Origin: Campylobacter hepaticus
GTDB lineage: Bacteria > Campylobacterota > Campylobacteria > Campylobacterales > Campylobacteraceae
Reading direction: 5' to 3'
NCBI RefSeq assembly: GCF_001687475.2
Contig: NZ_CP031611.1
Span: forward strand, 1,364,001-1,428,000
Length of the DNA: 64,000 nucleotides
The notes under the pieces are model-generated. The model saw nothing but the letters and a program-made list of their open reading frames with translations, was not told where the DNA came from and made no database searches. Positions 19,503 to 29,713 of the stretch are shown one piece after another. Position numbers and translations under genes: made by a program. Every line of letters begins with the position of its first letter. Position 1 is the stretch's first letter.

Positions 19503-20990
19503 ATGCTTAATTACTTGATATTTTTTCCTTTAATTGCTGCTTTTGTGGTTTTGCTTGTTAAACGCGGGGGAGTAAAAGTTTTTAGCGTTGTTGTAAGTTT
19601 TATGATTTTGGTTTTAAATTTTGAAATTTTTGTAGATTGTTTGCAAGGAAATGATTTTAATTATCAACTTTCTTTTAAAATTTTAAAATTTTTTACTTAT
19701 CATATAGGAGTTAATAGTATTTCTCTTACATTAATGTTATTAAGTTCTTTGATGATATTTTTAAGTTTTTTATTCTTAAAAATAGAGCAAAAAACTTTTG
19801 TTTCTTCCATTTTCTTTTTAGAATTTAGCATTATGGGTCTTTTTAGTGCAAAAGATGGAATATTATTTTATGTTTTTTGGGAATTTTCTCTTTTACCTAT
19901 ACTTTATATTATTGGTGTTTATGGTAAAGATTTTAAAGCAGGTATTAAATTTTTTATTTATGCTTTTTCAGGGTCAATTTTAATGCTAGTAGCTTTGATT
20001 TATCAAGCTTATTTAAATTATCAGCTCTTAAATATTTTTACTTTTGATTTAGAAATTTGGAAAAATAACGCTTCTGCTATTAATTTTATAGAACAAAGCT
20101 TGCTTTTTGGTGCTTTTTTTATAGCTTTTGCTATCAAAGCTCCACTTTTTCCTTTTCATACTTGGGCACCAAAACTTTATACTAACTCACCTGTTTTTAT
20201 TAGTGTAATGCTTGTAGTTTTCAAAATGGCTCCTTATGGGTTTTTATTGTTTTGCTTGCCTCTTTTTCCAGATGCAAGTGTGTATTTTATGCCTTTAATT
20301 GTAATTTTATGTATACTTAGCATTATTTATAATGCTTTAATTGCTTATAAATCAACAAATATAAAAGAATTAATTGCTTATAGCTCAATTTCTCATCTTG
20401 GTGTGATGATTTTAGGAATTTTTTCTTTAAATTCTTTAGGTATAAGTGGAGCTGTATTTTATATGTTTGCACATGGCATAGTAACAGGATCTTTATTTTT
20501 AATGATAGAGCTTTTATATCAAAGATATCATACTTATGATATTTGTTTTTATCATTCTTTGGCTAAAAAATCACCCTTATTTTCAATTTTTTTTATTTTA
20601 ATTTTACTTGCTAGTATATCTTTGCCACTTACTATTTCTTTTGTGGGAGAGTTTTTAATACTTTTAGGTATAGCAAAGATTCATTTATTTTATGCTTTTT
20701 TAGCTGGATTTGTCGTTATATTAGGTGCAATTTATATGTTTGCTATTTTTAGAAAAATGTTTTTTATGCAAGCACAAAATACTATAGAATCTTTTTCTTT
20801 GCGTTTTAGGGAAATAGGTTCACTTTCATGTGTAGTTATAATAATTTTTTATTTAGGTCTTGTACCAAATATGCTTTTAAAACCTATACAAAAAGATGTA
20901 GATGAACTTATAAAAATAATGAATATTAGAGCTATTGAGCAAGATAGTTTAAGTTTTTTATCTCAAATGGGAGAAGTAAATGTTAAATGA
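19503..20990 (+). CDS. nuoM: Complex I subunit M (antiporter-like)
   Basis: The 495-residue membrane subunit has the conserved glutamate in FYVFWEFSLLPILYIIGVYG (about 127-146) and the KAPLFPFHTWAPKLYTNSPV block (about 217-236). About 14 helices are predicted. It overlaps nuoN by 11 bases. Confidence 0.96.
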   Translation: MLNYLIFFPLIAAFVVLLVKRGGVKVFSVVVSFMILVLNFEIFVDCLQGNDFNYQLSFKILKFFTYHIGVNSISLTLMLLSSLMIFLSFLFLKIEQKTFVSSIFFLEFSIMGLFSAKDGILFYVFWEFSLLPILYIIGVYGKDFKAGIKFFIYAFSGSILMLVALIYQAYLNYQLLNIFTFDLEIWKNNASAINFIEQSLLFGAFFIAFAIKAPLFPFHTWAPKLYTNSPVFISVMLVVFKMAPYGFLLFCLPLFPDASVYFMPLIVILCILSIIYNALIAYKSTNIKELIAYSSISHLGVMILGIFSLNSLGISGAVFYMFAHGIVTGSLFLMIELLYQRYHTYDICFYHSLAKKSPLFSIFFILILLASISLPLTISFVGEFLILLGIAKIHLFYAFLAGFVVILGAIYMFAIFRKMFFMQAQNTIESFSLRFREIGSLSCVVIIIFYLGLVPNMLLKPIQKDVDELIKIMNIRAIEQDSLSFLSQMGEVNVK

Positions 20991-22368
20991 TTTTTTAAAT
21001 TTAGAATTTTTAAATATAAGTTTATCTTATCCTTTTTTATTTTTGATTGCAAGTGCAATAGTTATTTTGCTTTGTTCTAGTTTTTGGAAGTTTCATCGTT
21101 CATTTTATGTGAGTTTTAGTGCTTTATCTTTAATTGTAAGTATTTTTTTTATTTTAAATAATGCTAATATTCAAGGTTTAAATGCAAATGCTTTTTTATC
21201 TACTTTAAATAATGATATTATTTCTTTTTATGCATCTTTAGTTATTTTATCTTTTTCATTTTTATATATTTTAATGCAAAAAGAAGAAAATCAAGGTGAA
21301 TTTTATGCTTTATTTTTATTTATGATAGCTTCTTTACTTTTAATGGTATCAAGTTCAAATTTAGTACTTATTTTTACAGGACTTGAAAGTTCTTCTTTGG
21401 CTCTTTATACTCTTATAGCTATGCGTGGAAGTAATAATGCTGTTTCAAGTGCTATAAAATATTTTACTCTTGCAGCTGTAGGATCGGGTTTTTTTGTTAT
21501 GGCTGCAGCTTTTATTTATTTAAAAACAGGAACTTTGGACTTATTGGCTCATTTAGCGCTTAAGAATGAAATACAAAAAGATCCTATGCTTTTGAGTGCT
21601 GGGGTAATGATTTTTGTACTTTGTGCTATTAAACTCTCTTTAGTACCTTTTCATTTTTGGCTTAAAGATGTGTATTATGCTGCACATACTAATTTAATCG
21701 CTTTCATTTCTGTTGTTCCAAAAATTGCTATTTTAGCAGTGGTTATTCGTCTTTTTGATTTTTTAAATCAGACAGGTTTTGAATATATTATCATGGTTTT
21801 AGTAGTTTTTTCTATGTTTGCAGCTTCTTTTGCTGCTTTAAGTCAAGAGAATATTAAAAAAATGTTTGCTTATAGTTCTGTGGTGTATTCTTCTTTGATT
21901 ATTCTTGCATGTATTCCTTTGTTAAAAGAACAAAATTTTGATGGAATATTGTTTGCTATTTTTGGATATTGGATTTTGTTTGCATTTGCTAATTATGGTA
22001 TATTTATGATTTTAAGTAATTATCAAAATCATTCTTATGAGGTTTTAAATGGACTTTTATATAAAAAACCTTTAATTGCTTTTTGTTTAAGTATTAGCGT
22101 CCTTTCTTTAGCTGCTATCCCACCTTTTGGTGTTTTTTGGGGTAAATTTATGGTTTTGATTACAGTAATTTTAAATGGATATTGGTATTTAGCTCTTTTT
22201 GTAGCTTTATCCTCTATTATTATGCTTTATGCATATTTAAAAATTTTAATTCATGCTTTATTTGTAAAAAATGATAAAACCCACAATATCCAATTTAGTT
22301 TTATGCAATATTTTATTTTATTTTTGTGTATTTTAGTTAGCGTTTTTGCTATTTTATTAATGTTGTAA
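20980..22368 (+). CDS. nuoN: Complex I subunit N (antiporter-like)
   Basis: The 462-residue protein is the third antiporter-like subunit. It shows TGLESSSLALYTLIAMRGS (about 132-150) and the SLVPFHFWLKDVYYAAHT block (about 219-236). It is the last nuo gene; pflA starts 21 bases later, apparently from its own promoter. Confidence 0.95.
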   Translation: MLNDFLNLEFLNISLSYPFLFLIASAIVILLCSSFWKFHRSFYVSFSALSLIVSIFFILNNANIQGLNANAFLSTLNNDIISFYASLVILSFSFLYILMQKEENQGEFYALFLFMIASLLLMVSSSNLVLIFTGLESSSLALYTLIAMRGSNNAVSSAIKYFTLAAVGSGFFVMAAAFIYLKTGTLDLLAHLALKNEIQKDPMLLSAGVMIFVLCAIKLSLVPFHFWLKDVYYAAHTNLIAFISVVPKIAILAVVIRLFDFLNQTGFEYIIMVLVVFSMFAASFAALSQENIKKMFAYSSVVYSSLIILACIPLLKEQNFDGILFAIFGYWILFAFANYGIFMILSNYQNHSYEVLNGLLYKKPLIAFCLSISVLSLAAIPPFGVFWGKFMVLITVILNGYWYLALFVALSSIIMLYAYLKILIHALFVKNDKTHNIQFSFMQYFILFLCILVSVFAILLML

Positions 22369-22377
22369 GAGTTTTGC

Positions 22378-22383
22378 TATAAT
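22378..22383 (+). promoter_or_regulatory. pflA: Extended -10 promoter immediately upstream of pflA
   Basis: TGCTATAAT (hexamer 22378-22383) ends only 6 bases before the pflA ATG at 22390. A start point 6-8 bases downstream would fall on or next to the A of the ATG, giving a leaderless message. No Shine-Dalgarno sequence is visible before that ATG. Confidence 0.5.
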
Positions 22384-22389
22384 TATTTT

Positions 22390-24756
22390 ATGAGAATATT
22401 ATTTTTAGTTTTATTAAGTTTTTTTCAAGTTTTTGCTTTTGAACTTGTTTTAAACACAGGTCGTGAAAATAATCAAGCTTTTGCAGTTTTGCATGCAAGT
22501 AATGATTTAGAATTTACTTGTAAGCAATATCTTGATCAATCAAAATTTTATTTTGAATGTGATATTCCAGGTGTGCTTGATAATAAACTAAAAGATCAAA
22601 ATTTTAAGGCTTTTGATTTAAAATTTATTCAAGAGGCGCAAAAAATTAAAATGATTATCTTACCCAAAATAGATGTAAAAATATTTGATACTTCGCAAAA
22701 TATTTATATAGATAAAGAACTTCGATCATCTAATTCACATAAGAGTAAAAAATTTACCTTTCTTTTTATGCCAGGAATAATAAAAGCTAAAAATTATGAT
22801 GGACTTGATTTTAATATTAATTTTCCTCACGAAAGTTTACCTTATGTAGGAGCATTAGATTTAAATTCCAATCCTGTAATTATTCCTCAAAGTGCAGATA
22901 TTAATACTTATTTGCGCATTAAAAAAGGATATGATAAAGCCAATTATAATCAAGTAATTATTGATGCAAAAAATGCTATTAATAGATATAAAGGTAGTAT
23001 TTTTACTAGAGAGTTTATACTTTATAAATTAAGAGCGCAAAATAAACTTTATACTCAAGATTCAAGTATGCGCAATCAGCAAGTTTTAGAAAATATGATT
23101 GATGATGCTAAAAATTGGACTCGTACTTTCACGAGTGATAGAAATTTTCCAGAAATTTTACATATTATGCTAAGAACTTATATAGCTTTAGCACAACGTA
23201 CAGATGTTGAATATATTATGTCAATTTTAGATAATGAGCAACCAAATAGTTATTTTGCACAATTGTCAAGACTTGATTATGCAGATTATATGTATAATTT
23301 AAATGAGGAAGATGAAGCTGTAAAAATTTATGAAAACACTTATTTTAATACAAAAAATTTAGATTTAGCAGCAAGATCAGCCATGAGTTTAGCAAAAAAT
23401 TTACTTTTAAATGGACAAATAAATAAGGCTTTAGAATATGCTCATATTGTTTTAAAAGCTAATCCTGAATATTTTGGAAAAGATATTTTAAGATCTTTAG
23501 AACTTGCTAAATTATTTAGTCAAAAAGGACAATTTGATATTAGTGCAGATATTTATGAAAAGAGTTTTGTTAAAATGTCTAAACTTGATCCTAAATATGA
23601 AGAAGCTTTAAAAGATCTGGCTTTAACTTTATCGCGCACTTCAAGATCTAAGGAAGCTAAAAAATATCTTGATTTATATATGGATGATTATTTAGATGGT
23701 CAATATTTAGACGAGGTAAAGAAAACAAGTGATGAGGTCTTTTTTGCTTTAAAGGATAATAATGCAAGTTTTTTACATGAGCGTTATGCGCAATTAATGA
23801 AAGAATATGAAGATGAAGATAAAAATATTGCTAATAAAGCTTTAGATGAGGATGTTGCTTTATATTATAAAGAAGGAAATTTTAGTGCTGTTTTAGCTTA
23901 TAAAGACTTAATAGAAAGCAATAAGCTTGCAAAGGCTAGCAAATTTTTAGAACAAGCAGCACTTAATGATTTAAAAAATGCAATAAAGGCTAATGATTGT
24001 ATAAAAGCAACAAATATTTTTATACGTTTTAGTGCATATGATATAGGTCAAAAAATAGAAAATAAAAAGCAAATGTTAGCTTGTTTTGTTAGAACTTCTA
24101 ATATAGAACAAGCTCTTAATTATATTGATAAAAATTATAATGAGGATTTTATATTTTATGGTCTTAAAAAAGCTTCTATACTTTTTGATAATAAAGAATA
24201 TGATAAAGTGTTTAAAATATCTAAAGAAATAAGCGATTCTAGGGTTTTGAAAAGTGATGAAGAAAATTTTAAGGCTTATTATTTACAATTTTTATCTTTA
24301 TTGCGTTTAGATGAATATAATCAAGCTATGAAAGTTTTACAAATTTTAGAAAGTTTTTCAATGAATTTTAATATGGTAGAAATTTATGACACTTTACTTT
24401 CTTATGCAAAAGATCATAATATGCAAACAACAATTTTAACTTATGCCCCAAAAGCTATTAATTATCAAAATTTTAAAGGTATAAATCTTTTTAGTCCTAA
24501 TTTAGAATTTATGTACCTTGATGCTTTAATGAAAATAAATAAAAATGAAGAAAGCTTAGCTGTTTTAACAGATTTGCTTAAATTAAAACTTTCAGATGAA
24601 AATAGGGCTAGAGCGTTATATACTTTAGCTTTAGTGTATGAGAAAATGCAAAATATGCAAGCTCAAAAAGAAGCTTTAAAGCAATGTCTTGAGGTTAAAA
24701 ATCCTTCAAACTGGAAAAATTTGTGTCAGGGTAAAAATCAAATCATAAATCAATAA
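22390..24756 (+). CDS. pflA: Paralysed-flagellum protein PflA
   Basis: The 788-residue exported protein has a signal peptide (about 1-16, ending FQVFAFE). Many helical, TPR-like repeats fill the region from about residue 190 to the end. In C. jejuni, PflA (Cj1565c) sits in the periplasmic part of the flagellar motor and is needed for rotation, not assembly. The position next to nuoN and a chemoreceptor matches C. jejuni. It lacks a ribosome binding site (see the promoter entry). Confidence 0.88.
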   Translation: MRILFLVLLSFFQVFAFELVLNTGRENNQAFAVLHASNDLEFTCKQYLDQSKFYFECDIPGVLDNKLKDQNFKAFDLKFIQEAQKIKMIILPKIDVKIFDTSQNIYIDKELRSSNSHKSKKFTFLFMPGIIKAKNYDGLDFNINFPHESLPYVGALDLNSNPVIIPQSADINTYLRIKKGYDKANYNQVIIDAKNAINRYKGSIFTREFILYKLRAQNKLYTQDSSMRNQQVLENMIDDAKNWTRTFTSDRNFPEILHIMLRTYIALAQRTDVEYIMSILDNEQPNSYFAQLSRLDYADYMYNLNEEDEAVKIYENTYFNTKNLDLAARSAMSLAKNLLLNGQINKALEYAHIVLKANPEYFGKDILRSLELAKLFSQKGQFDISADIYEKSFVKMSKLDPKYEEALKDLALTLSRTSRSKEAKKYLDLYMDDYLDGQYLDEVKKTSDEVFFALKDNNASFLHERYAQLMKEYEDEDKNIANKALDEDVALYYKEGNFSAVLAYKDLIESNKLAKASKFLEQAALNDLKNAIKANDCIKATNIFIRFSAYDIGQKIENKKQMLACFVRTSNIEQALNYIDKNYNEDFIFYGLKKASILFDNKEYDKVFKISKEISDSRVLKSDEENFKAYYLQFLSLLRLDEYNQAMKVLQILESFSMNFNMVEIYDTLLSYAKDHNMQTTILTYAPKAINYQNFKGINLFSPNLEFMYLDALMKINKNEESLAVLTDLLKLKLSDENRARALYTLALVYEKMQNMQAQKEALKQCLEVKNPSNWKNLCQGKNQIINQ

Positions 24757-24794
24757 TTAAAAGAATAAAAATTATTTTTCAATATCTAAATTAT

Positions 24795-24833
24795 TATATT
24801 GATAAAAATTTTACTTAAATTTTTATCAATATA
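24795..24833. terminator. 17-bp perfect inverted repeat after pflA
   Basis: Arms at 24795-24811 and 24817-24833 pair perfectly around the 5-base loop TACTT. The stem is almost all A/T. Lying 38 bases after the pflA stop, it is most simply a terminator for pflA. The T-rich arm may serve as part of the U-tract. Confidence 0.45.
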
Positions 24834-25076
24834 TTGTGATGTATTATTTTAGATATAAAATGATTTTAATGATTGTAAAAAGTTAAATATAAATAATAAT
24901 AATTTTAGTTGGTAAATTGTCAAAATAAAACTTTTTAGTAAAAAATATAAGAAGTTTGGATTCAATTATTATGAAAATAATATTTTATAATATAGCAGAT
25001 GAAATAATAATTTAGTTGTTTGCATTTGATATTTTTCTAAAATTGAGATTTAATATATCAAATTATACCACAATCA

Positions 25077-25105
25077 TTAATCTTAGCTTCAAGAGCTAAG
25101 ATTAA
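25077..25105 (-). terminator. Hairpin after the chemoreceptor gene
   Basis: Arms TTAATCTTAGCT (25077-25088) and AGCTAAGATTAA (25094-25105) flank the 5-base loop TCAAG, just past the minus-strand stop at 25109. There is no clear U-run, so efficiency is uncertain. Confidence 0.5.
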
Positions 25106-25108
25106 AGG

Positions 25109-26848
25109 TTAGAATCTTTTTTTCTTTACATCTTCTAAGATATTATTAGCAATATCACTTACTGTATTAGAAATGATAGCTGATTCATTAGCTATTTCAA
25201 CATTATCTTTAGTGGTTTGATCAATTTGAGCTACACTTTCATTAATTTGAGTAATACCTGAAGTTTGTTCTTTAATAGATTCTGCCATATCATTAATAGA
25301 TTGGACTAATAAATTAGTATTAGCTTCAATTTCAGATAAAGACTTTTGAGTTCTTTCTGCTAATTTTCTTACTTCATCAGCCACAACAGCAAATCCTCTA
25401 CCATGTTCACCCGCACGTGCTGCCTCAATAGCTGCATTTAATGCTAAAAGATTGATTTGATCTGCAATATCTCCAATAATACCTGTAACATTTTTAATTT
25501 CTTCAGATTGGGTAATAACATCACTAGTTTTAACAGAAACATTTTGCATAGATGAGGTAATTTCTTCTAAAGCTGCTGCTGTTTCTTCTAAGGATTGAGC
25601 TTGAGAATTAGAAGAACTAGTTAAACTTTGAACAGCAGTTTGAAGTTTACCACTTTCATTAGCTAAAGCATTAGCAAAATCTGAACTTTGTTTTAGCATT
25701 TTTACTATTTCATCGCATAAGGCATTAGTAGTTAATTCTACACTTCCTGAAGCATTATTAATTTTATTTCTAAAGTCTAAAGATTTGTATTCTTCAAAAA
25801 TTCTATGAATAATATTCATATCAGAACCCACTCTAGCTTGTAAAACATCAAGGAGTTTATTAAGAACATTTTTAAGTTCTATGAGTTGAGGATTTCTTGG
25901 ATTAGCAGTAATTCTTGCTGTAAGATTACCTCCTTCTACTATAGATACTGTTTGTACTGATTCTTTAACTGCTTGATTATCTTGTTCTAAACCTTTTTTA
26001 GTTTGTAAGATATTTTCATTAATAGCACTTGAAATTTGACCAAATTCATCCTTACTTTTCACTTCTATAGTAGAAACATTTTTTGTTTTATGGTTGATAA
26101 AGTCAAAGAAGGAGTTAATATTAGCATGTATTCCTTTAACTCCTGTGATAAGATTTTTATAAAACATATAAACAAAAGGTATTATGATTAATATAAATAA
26201 TATAGAAAATATGATTGTTGTAAAAAAGCTTTCTGAAAAAAATGATAATAATTCACTTAAATTTTTATCAATATAAGATTGTAAGGTATCTTTATACATA
26301 CCTGTTGTTACCCACATATCATTAGTGTAAGGTATTAAGTAGCTATATGATGTTTTATCAGCTATTACCGTAGAACCATCATTTTGAGGTTTGGTAAATT
26401 TATAAGAAACAAAACCTCCTTTATTTAAAGCTTTTTTGTATAGTTCTTGCACGTAAAAAATTCCATTACTGTCTTTAGCATTGCCTAAATCTGAACCTAC
26501 TATGTCTTTTCTTACAGCATGTGCTACACATAGTGTTTTTTTGTAAACAGAAAAATATCCACTTTTATCATCTTCAAATCTAAAATTTTCAATTGCAGTA
26601 GCTATGATATTTCTTTTTTCTTTTTCATCATGGATATTTTTAATTAAATCTCCTAAAGTGATTGCCATAGATTTGGTTAAAAGTTCAAGTTTATTGTCTA
26701 TTTCTTTATTGATTAAAAAGCGAGTTGTTTGAGTTATTTTTTTACTTCCTTGTAAATTATTATAATAAAAAATTGCAAAGGTTGCCAACATTGAAATAAA
26801 GCAAATTCCTCCTAGCATAAGTATTTTTTTACGTATTGATAATTGCAT
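25109..26848 (-). CDS. Methyl-accepting chemotaxis protein with sCache_2-like sensor
   Basis: The 579-residue receptor has an N-terminal membrane helix (about 10-27), a periplasmic sensor of about 170 residues, a second helix (about 208-232), a HAMP-like region and a signalling domain. The hairpin tip contains [22 protein letters not shown] near 470-490. The sensor block with [17 protein letters not shown] and WVTTGMYKD looks like a single Cache (sCache_2). C. jejuni Tlp3, which sits beside pflA there, has a larger double Cache and about 662 residues. The ligand is unknown. The C-terminus ends in the Campylobacter Tlp-type DVKKKRF. Confidence 0.9.
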   Translation of the reverse strand: MQLSIRKKILMLGGICFISMLATFAIFYYNNLQGSKKITQTTRFLINKEIDNKLELLTKSMAITLGDLIKNIHDEKEKRNIIATAIENFRFEDDKSGYFSVYKKTLCVAHAVRKDIVGSDLGNAKDSNGIFYVQELYKKALNKGGFVSYKFTKPQNDGSTVIADKTSYSYLIPYTNDMWVTTGMYKDTLQSYIDKNLSELLSFFSESFFTTIIFSILFILIIIPFVYMFYKNLITGVKGIHANINSFFDFINHKTKNVSTIEVKSKDEFGQISSAINENILQTKKGLEQDNQAVKESVQTVSIVEGGNLTARITANPRNPQLIELKNVLNKLLDVLQARVGSDMNIIHRIFEEYKSLDFRNKINNASGSVELTTNALCDEIVKMLKQSSDFANALANESGKLQTAVQSLTSSSNSQAQSLEETAAALEEITSSMQNVSVKTSDVITQSEEIKNVTGIIGDIADQINLLALNAAIEAARAGEHGRGFAVVADEVRKLAERTQKSLSEIEANTNLLVQSINDMAESIKEQTSGITQINESVAQIDQTTKDNVEIANESAIISNTVSDIANNILEDVKKKRF

Positions 26849-27180
26849 GAGTACTCCTATATTTAACTTTTATATTTAAGTATTATACTAAATAAATAAA
26901 ATATTAAAATAATATTAATAATTTATTTAGTATAATATCGAAATTATACCATAAATATAAATAAATTTTAATAAAATTTATTTATATTTTATCAATAATA
27001 ATATCTAATTAAAGATAGTATACGGTATTTTTTAAGTGTATTTATAATTAACAATTTATAAATATTAGGTGATAAAATTTATTATATAAAAATATTATTT
27101 ATTAAAAAAATATTTATATTAAAAATATAAATTATATTTTGATCAATATTTTGTGCTTAAAAGAAAGCCTTAAGGCTTTC
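26849..27180. other. Intergenic region between the TorA remnant and the chemoreceptor
   Basis: This 332-base region is more than 80% A/T. It contains the receptor's probable promoter inside a large inverted repeat (26881-26937) and the torA terminator at its far end. No gene is seen. It is also near the point where two chromosomal regions that are separate in C. jejuni meet. Confidence 0.6.
26881..26937 (-). promoter_or_regulatory. Inverted repeat containing the receptor promoter
   Basis: Perfect 17-bp arms (26881-26897 and 26921-26937) flank a 23-base centre that holds a smaller AATATT repeat. On the minus strand the proximal arm contains TATAAT (26887-26882), about 34 bases before the receptor ATG. 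The arrangement suits a promoter with a symmetrical operator, but AT-rich symmetry can arise by chance. Confidence 0.45.
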
Positions 27181-27182
27181 TT
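27161..27182 (-). terminator. Terminator at the end of the torA remnant
   Basis: AAGAAAGCC (27161-27169), a 4-base TTAA loop and GGCTTTCTT (27174-27182) form a GC-containing hairpin that overlaps the stop codon at 27181-27183. A short T run follows on the minus strand. It looks like a good intrinsic terminator. Confidence 0.65.
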
Positions 27183-29699
27183 AATTTGCACCTTTTGGTG
27201 GGCTAAAAGCATTAATATTTGGGAGTTTTCCTTTAAATTTTTCTATATTAACAAGTCCTGTGTGAGAAATATTACCATTAGAAAGTTTAGAACTTGGCAT
27301 ATCTAGGGTTAAAACATTAGCACTGCCGCATTTGCAAAGTCCATTTTCATCAGGATCATACCAAGCGCCCTCGCAAAGTCTGACCACGCCTTGCATAATT
27401 TCATCGCTTACAATTGCCCCTGCTAAAACTTCACCGCGTTTGTTAAATACGCGTACAACATCGCCATCTTTAATACCTAAATTTTTAGCATCTTTAGAAT
27501 TGATTAAAATAGGTTCTCTATTTTTTATTGCATAGGTATTTCTTAAATTCGTGTGACATAATTGAGAATGTAAACGATCTTTTGGGTGATTTGTAAGTAA
27601 ATGAAAAGGTGCTTCTTTGGTGGCATTGCCAAGATATTCAATAGGTTCAAACCAAGTAGGGTGTGCTTTACAATCATCATAATGATAATTTTGAATTGTT
27701 CTTTGAATAGATTTCAATTAACCCTGAATCAGTACCCAAAGCATTTAAAATAGGATCTTCAATAAAATCAGCAAAACGTGTGTATTCTAAACTTTGAGCT
27801 GAGGGTTCAAAAGTTATAGGTTCATTTTTTGCCCAAAATTCTTCAAAACTAGGCATAGGAGTGCTAAAAGGCTTCACCAAAACCTTTTGTTTGTTTTAAA
27901 GCATCATTATAGTATTGTTTGATAAAATCTTTGGGTTTTTTATCCTTTTGTGTATAGGCATTAAAAATATCTGTGCCATAAATTTTGCAAATATCAGAAA
28001 AAATTGTATAATCATCCTTGCTTTCACCTATAGGTTTAACTGCTTGTTTCATCGGCACTATATGCATGTTAGAATAATCTCCTGTCATAGCAATATCATC
28101 TCTTTCATAAGATGAAGTTGTAGGCATAATAATATCTGCCATTTTTGCTGTTAGAGTCCAATAAATTTCATTTACAACGATAGTGCGAGGTTTTCTCCAA
28201 GCTTTTATATTTGTATTAGTATCTTGATGATGCACCAAAGGGTTTCCACCTACCCAATAAATAAAATCAATATCAGGATAAGTAATTTTGCTTCCATTAT
28301 GATCAATGGTTTTGCCTGGGCTTAATAAAGCATCTGCAATTCTTGCTACAGGAAAAGAATGGTTTGTAGTGTTTTCTAACCATTCTGCATTTGCATTAGA
28401 TACATTTTCTTTAGCTAATCCTTGAAATTTTCCATCTTTATAAATACCTAAGCTTGCTGCATTCATACCACCAATAATCCCACCTTTACAAGTTGGAACA
28501 CCACCATTGCTATAATGATAGCTTAATCCAAAGCCACCTCCTTTTGTTCCAATTTGTCCAAGCATAGCACATAGTGTTATTAGCATCCAGTGTGGTTGTT
28601 CTCCATGATGTGCTCTTTGCATGCCCCATCCACTCATAATCATAGTAGGATTATCATAAAAAAGTTCAGCTAAATTTTCAATAGTTTTTTTATTAATGTT
28701 GCAAATTTTACTTGCCCATTGTGCATCTTTTTTAATGCCATCTTCTTTACCTTCTAAGTAGTTTTGAAATTGATCAAAACCTGTGGTATAGTTTTCTAGA
28801 AATTTATAAGCTACTTTTTGTTTTTTAATAAGGTGGCTTGCCATGCCCATCATTAAAGCTACATCAGTGTTTGGACGCGGTGCTATCCATTGAGCATTTA
28901 AGAATTTAGCTGTATCAGTTTTTATAGGATCTATGTAAATAACTTTAATTTTACTGTCTTTTAATTTTTCAAAGTATGCTAAACCTCTTTGTTCGCTTGA
29001 AGTCCAAGCAATGCGTAAGGTAGCAAGTGGATTTGCTCCCCAAATAACTACATATTTAGAGTTGCTTAAAATATTTTCCCATGAAGTTTGTTGCTCATAA
29101 ACTTCTATAGAACCCACAACATAAGGCATAATCACTTGAGAAGCACCTGTAGAATAATCTCCAGTAGTGCCTACAAATCCACCTGTTATATTTAAAAATC
29201 TGTGAAGTAGTATACGGCAATTATGCATATTTCCGCTAGATTTCCAACCATAACTTCCGCCAAAAATAGCATTTGTACCCTTATCATCCCTTGTTTTTTT
29301 AAGTTCTTTGGCAATGAGTTTAATGGCTTGATCATAACTTACGCGGACAAATTCGTCTTTTCCGCGAAGTTCAGGTTTGGGATGATCAGGATTTTCAAGG
29401 TAAGATTTGCGCACATAAGGATATTTTATACGAGATTTATAAACCATATCTGCGGTATAATGTTGTAAAGTATTGTCATTTTTTGTGATTTTTTCCCAAG
29501 GTTCACTTTTTATAATTTTACCATCTTTTATAGTAAGTTTTAAAATTCCCCAATGCGCTGCAGTGATAATTTGACCATTTTTAACAAGTCCAAGGCTAAC
29601 TTTTGAAGCTTCTATATTTTTAGCCATTAAGGTATGTGGTAAAAAAGTTAGAGTGCTTAAACTTGTGCTGATTTTTAAAAATTTTCTTCTATCTAACAT
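27181..29699 (-). pseudogene. torA: TorA-like TMAO/DMSO reductase, disrupted by two frameshifts
   Basis: The reading frame is split into three. Residues 1-611 end at GFGEAF-stop; the next ~55 residues continue in a second frame (SFEEFWAKNEPITF...); the last ~170 lie in a third (NYHYDDCKAH... to the end). Removing one base from the T run at 27866-27869 (minus strand) and one near 27699-27703 restores a single ORF of about 838 residues, the length I recall for C. jejuni Cj0264c. The protein has a twin-arginine leader (RRKFLK, residues 4-9) and the Mo-ligand region GDYSTGASQ. It is a periplasmic Mo-bisMGD S/N-oxide reductase. The disruption is either real decay or sequence error. Confidence 0.85.
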
Positions 29700-29713
29700 G
29701 TTTTTTCCTTAAA

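Larger units (their letters stand above)
24757..25108. other. Convergent intergenic region between pflA and the chemoreceptor
   Basis: This 352-base, very AT-rich gap lies between two gene ends. It holds two hairpins (24795-24833 and 25077-25105). No ORF of more than about 30 codons with a credible ribosome binding site was seen. Confidence 0.6.

Noticed and set aside
27181-29699. Programmed frameshifting in the TorA gene
   Set aside because: Two separate shifts would be needed, neither site has a standard slippery heptamer, and no such control is known in this family.
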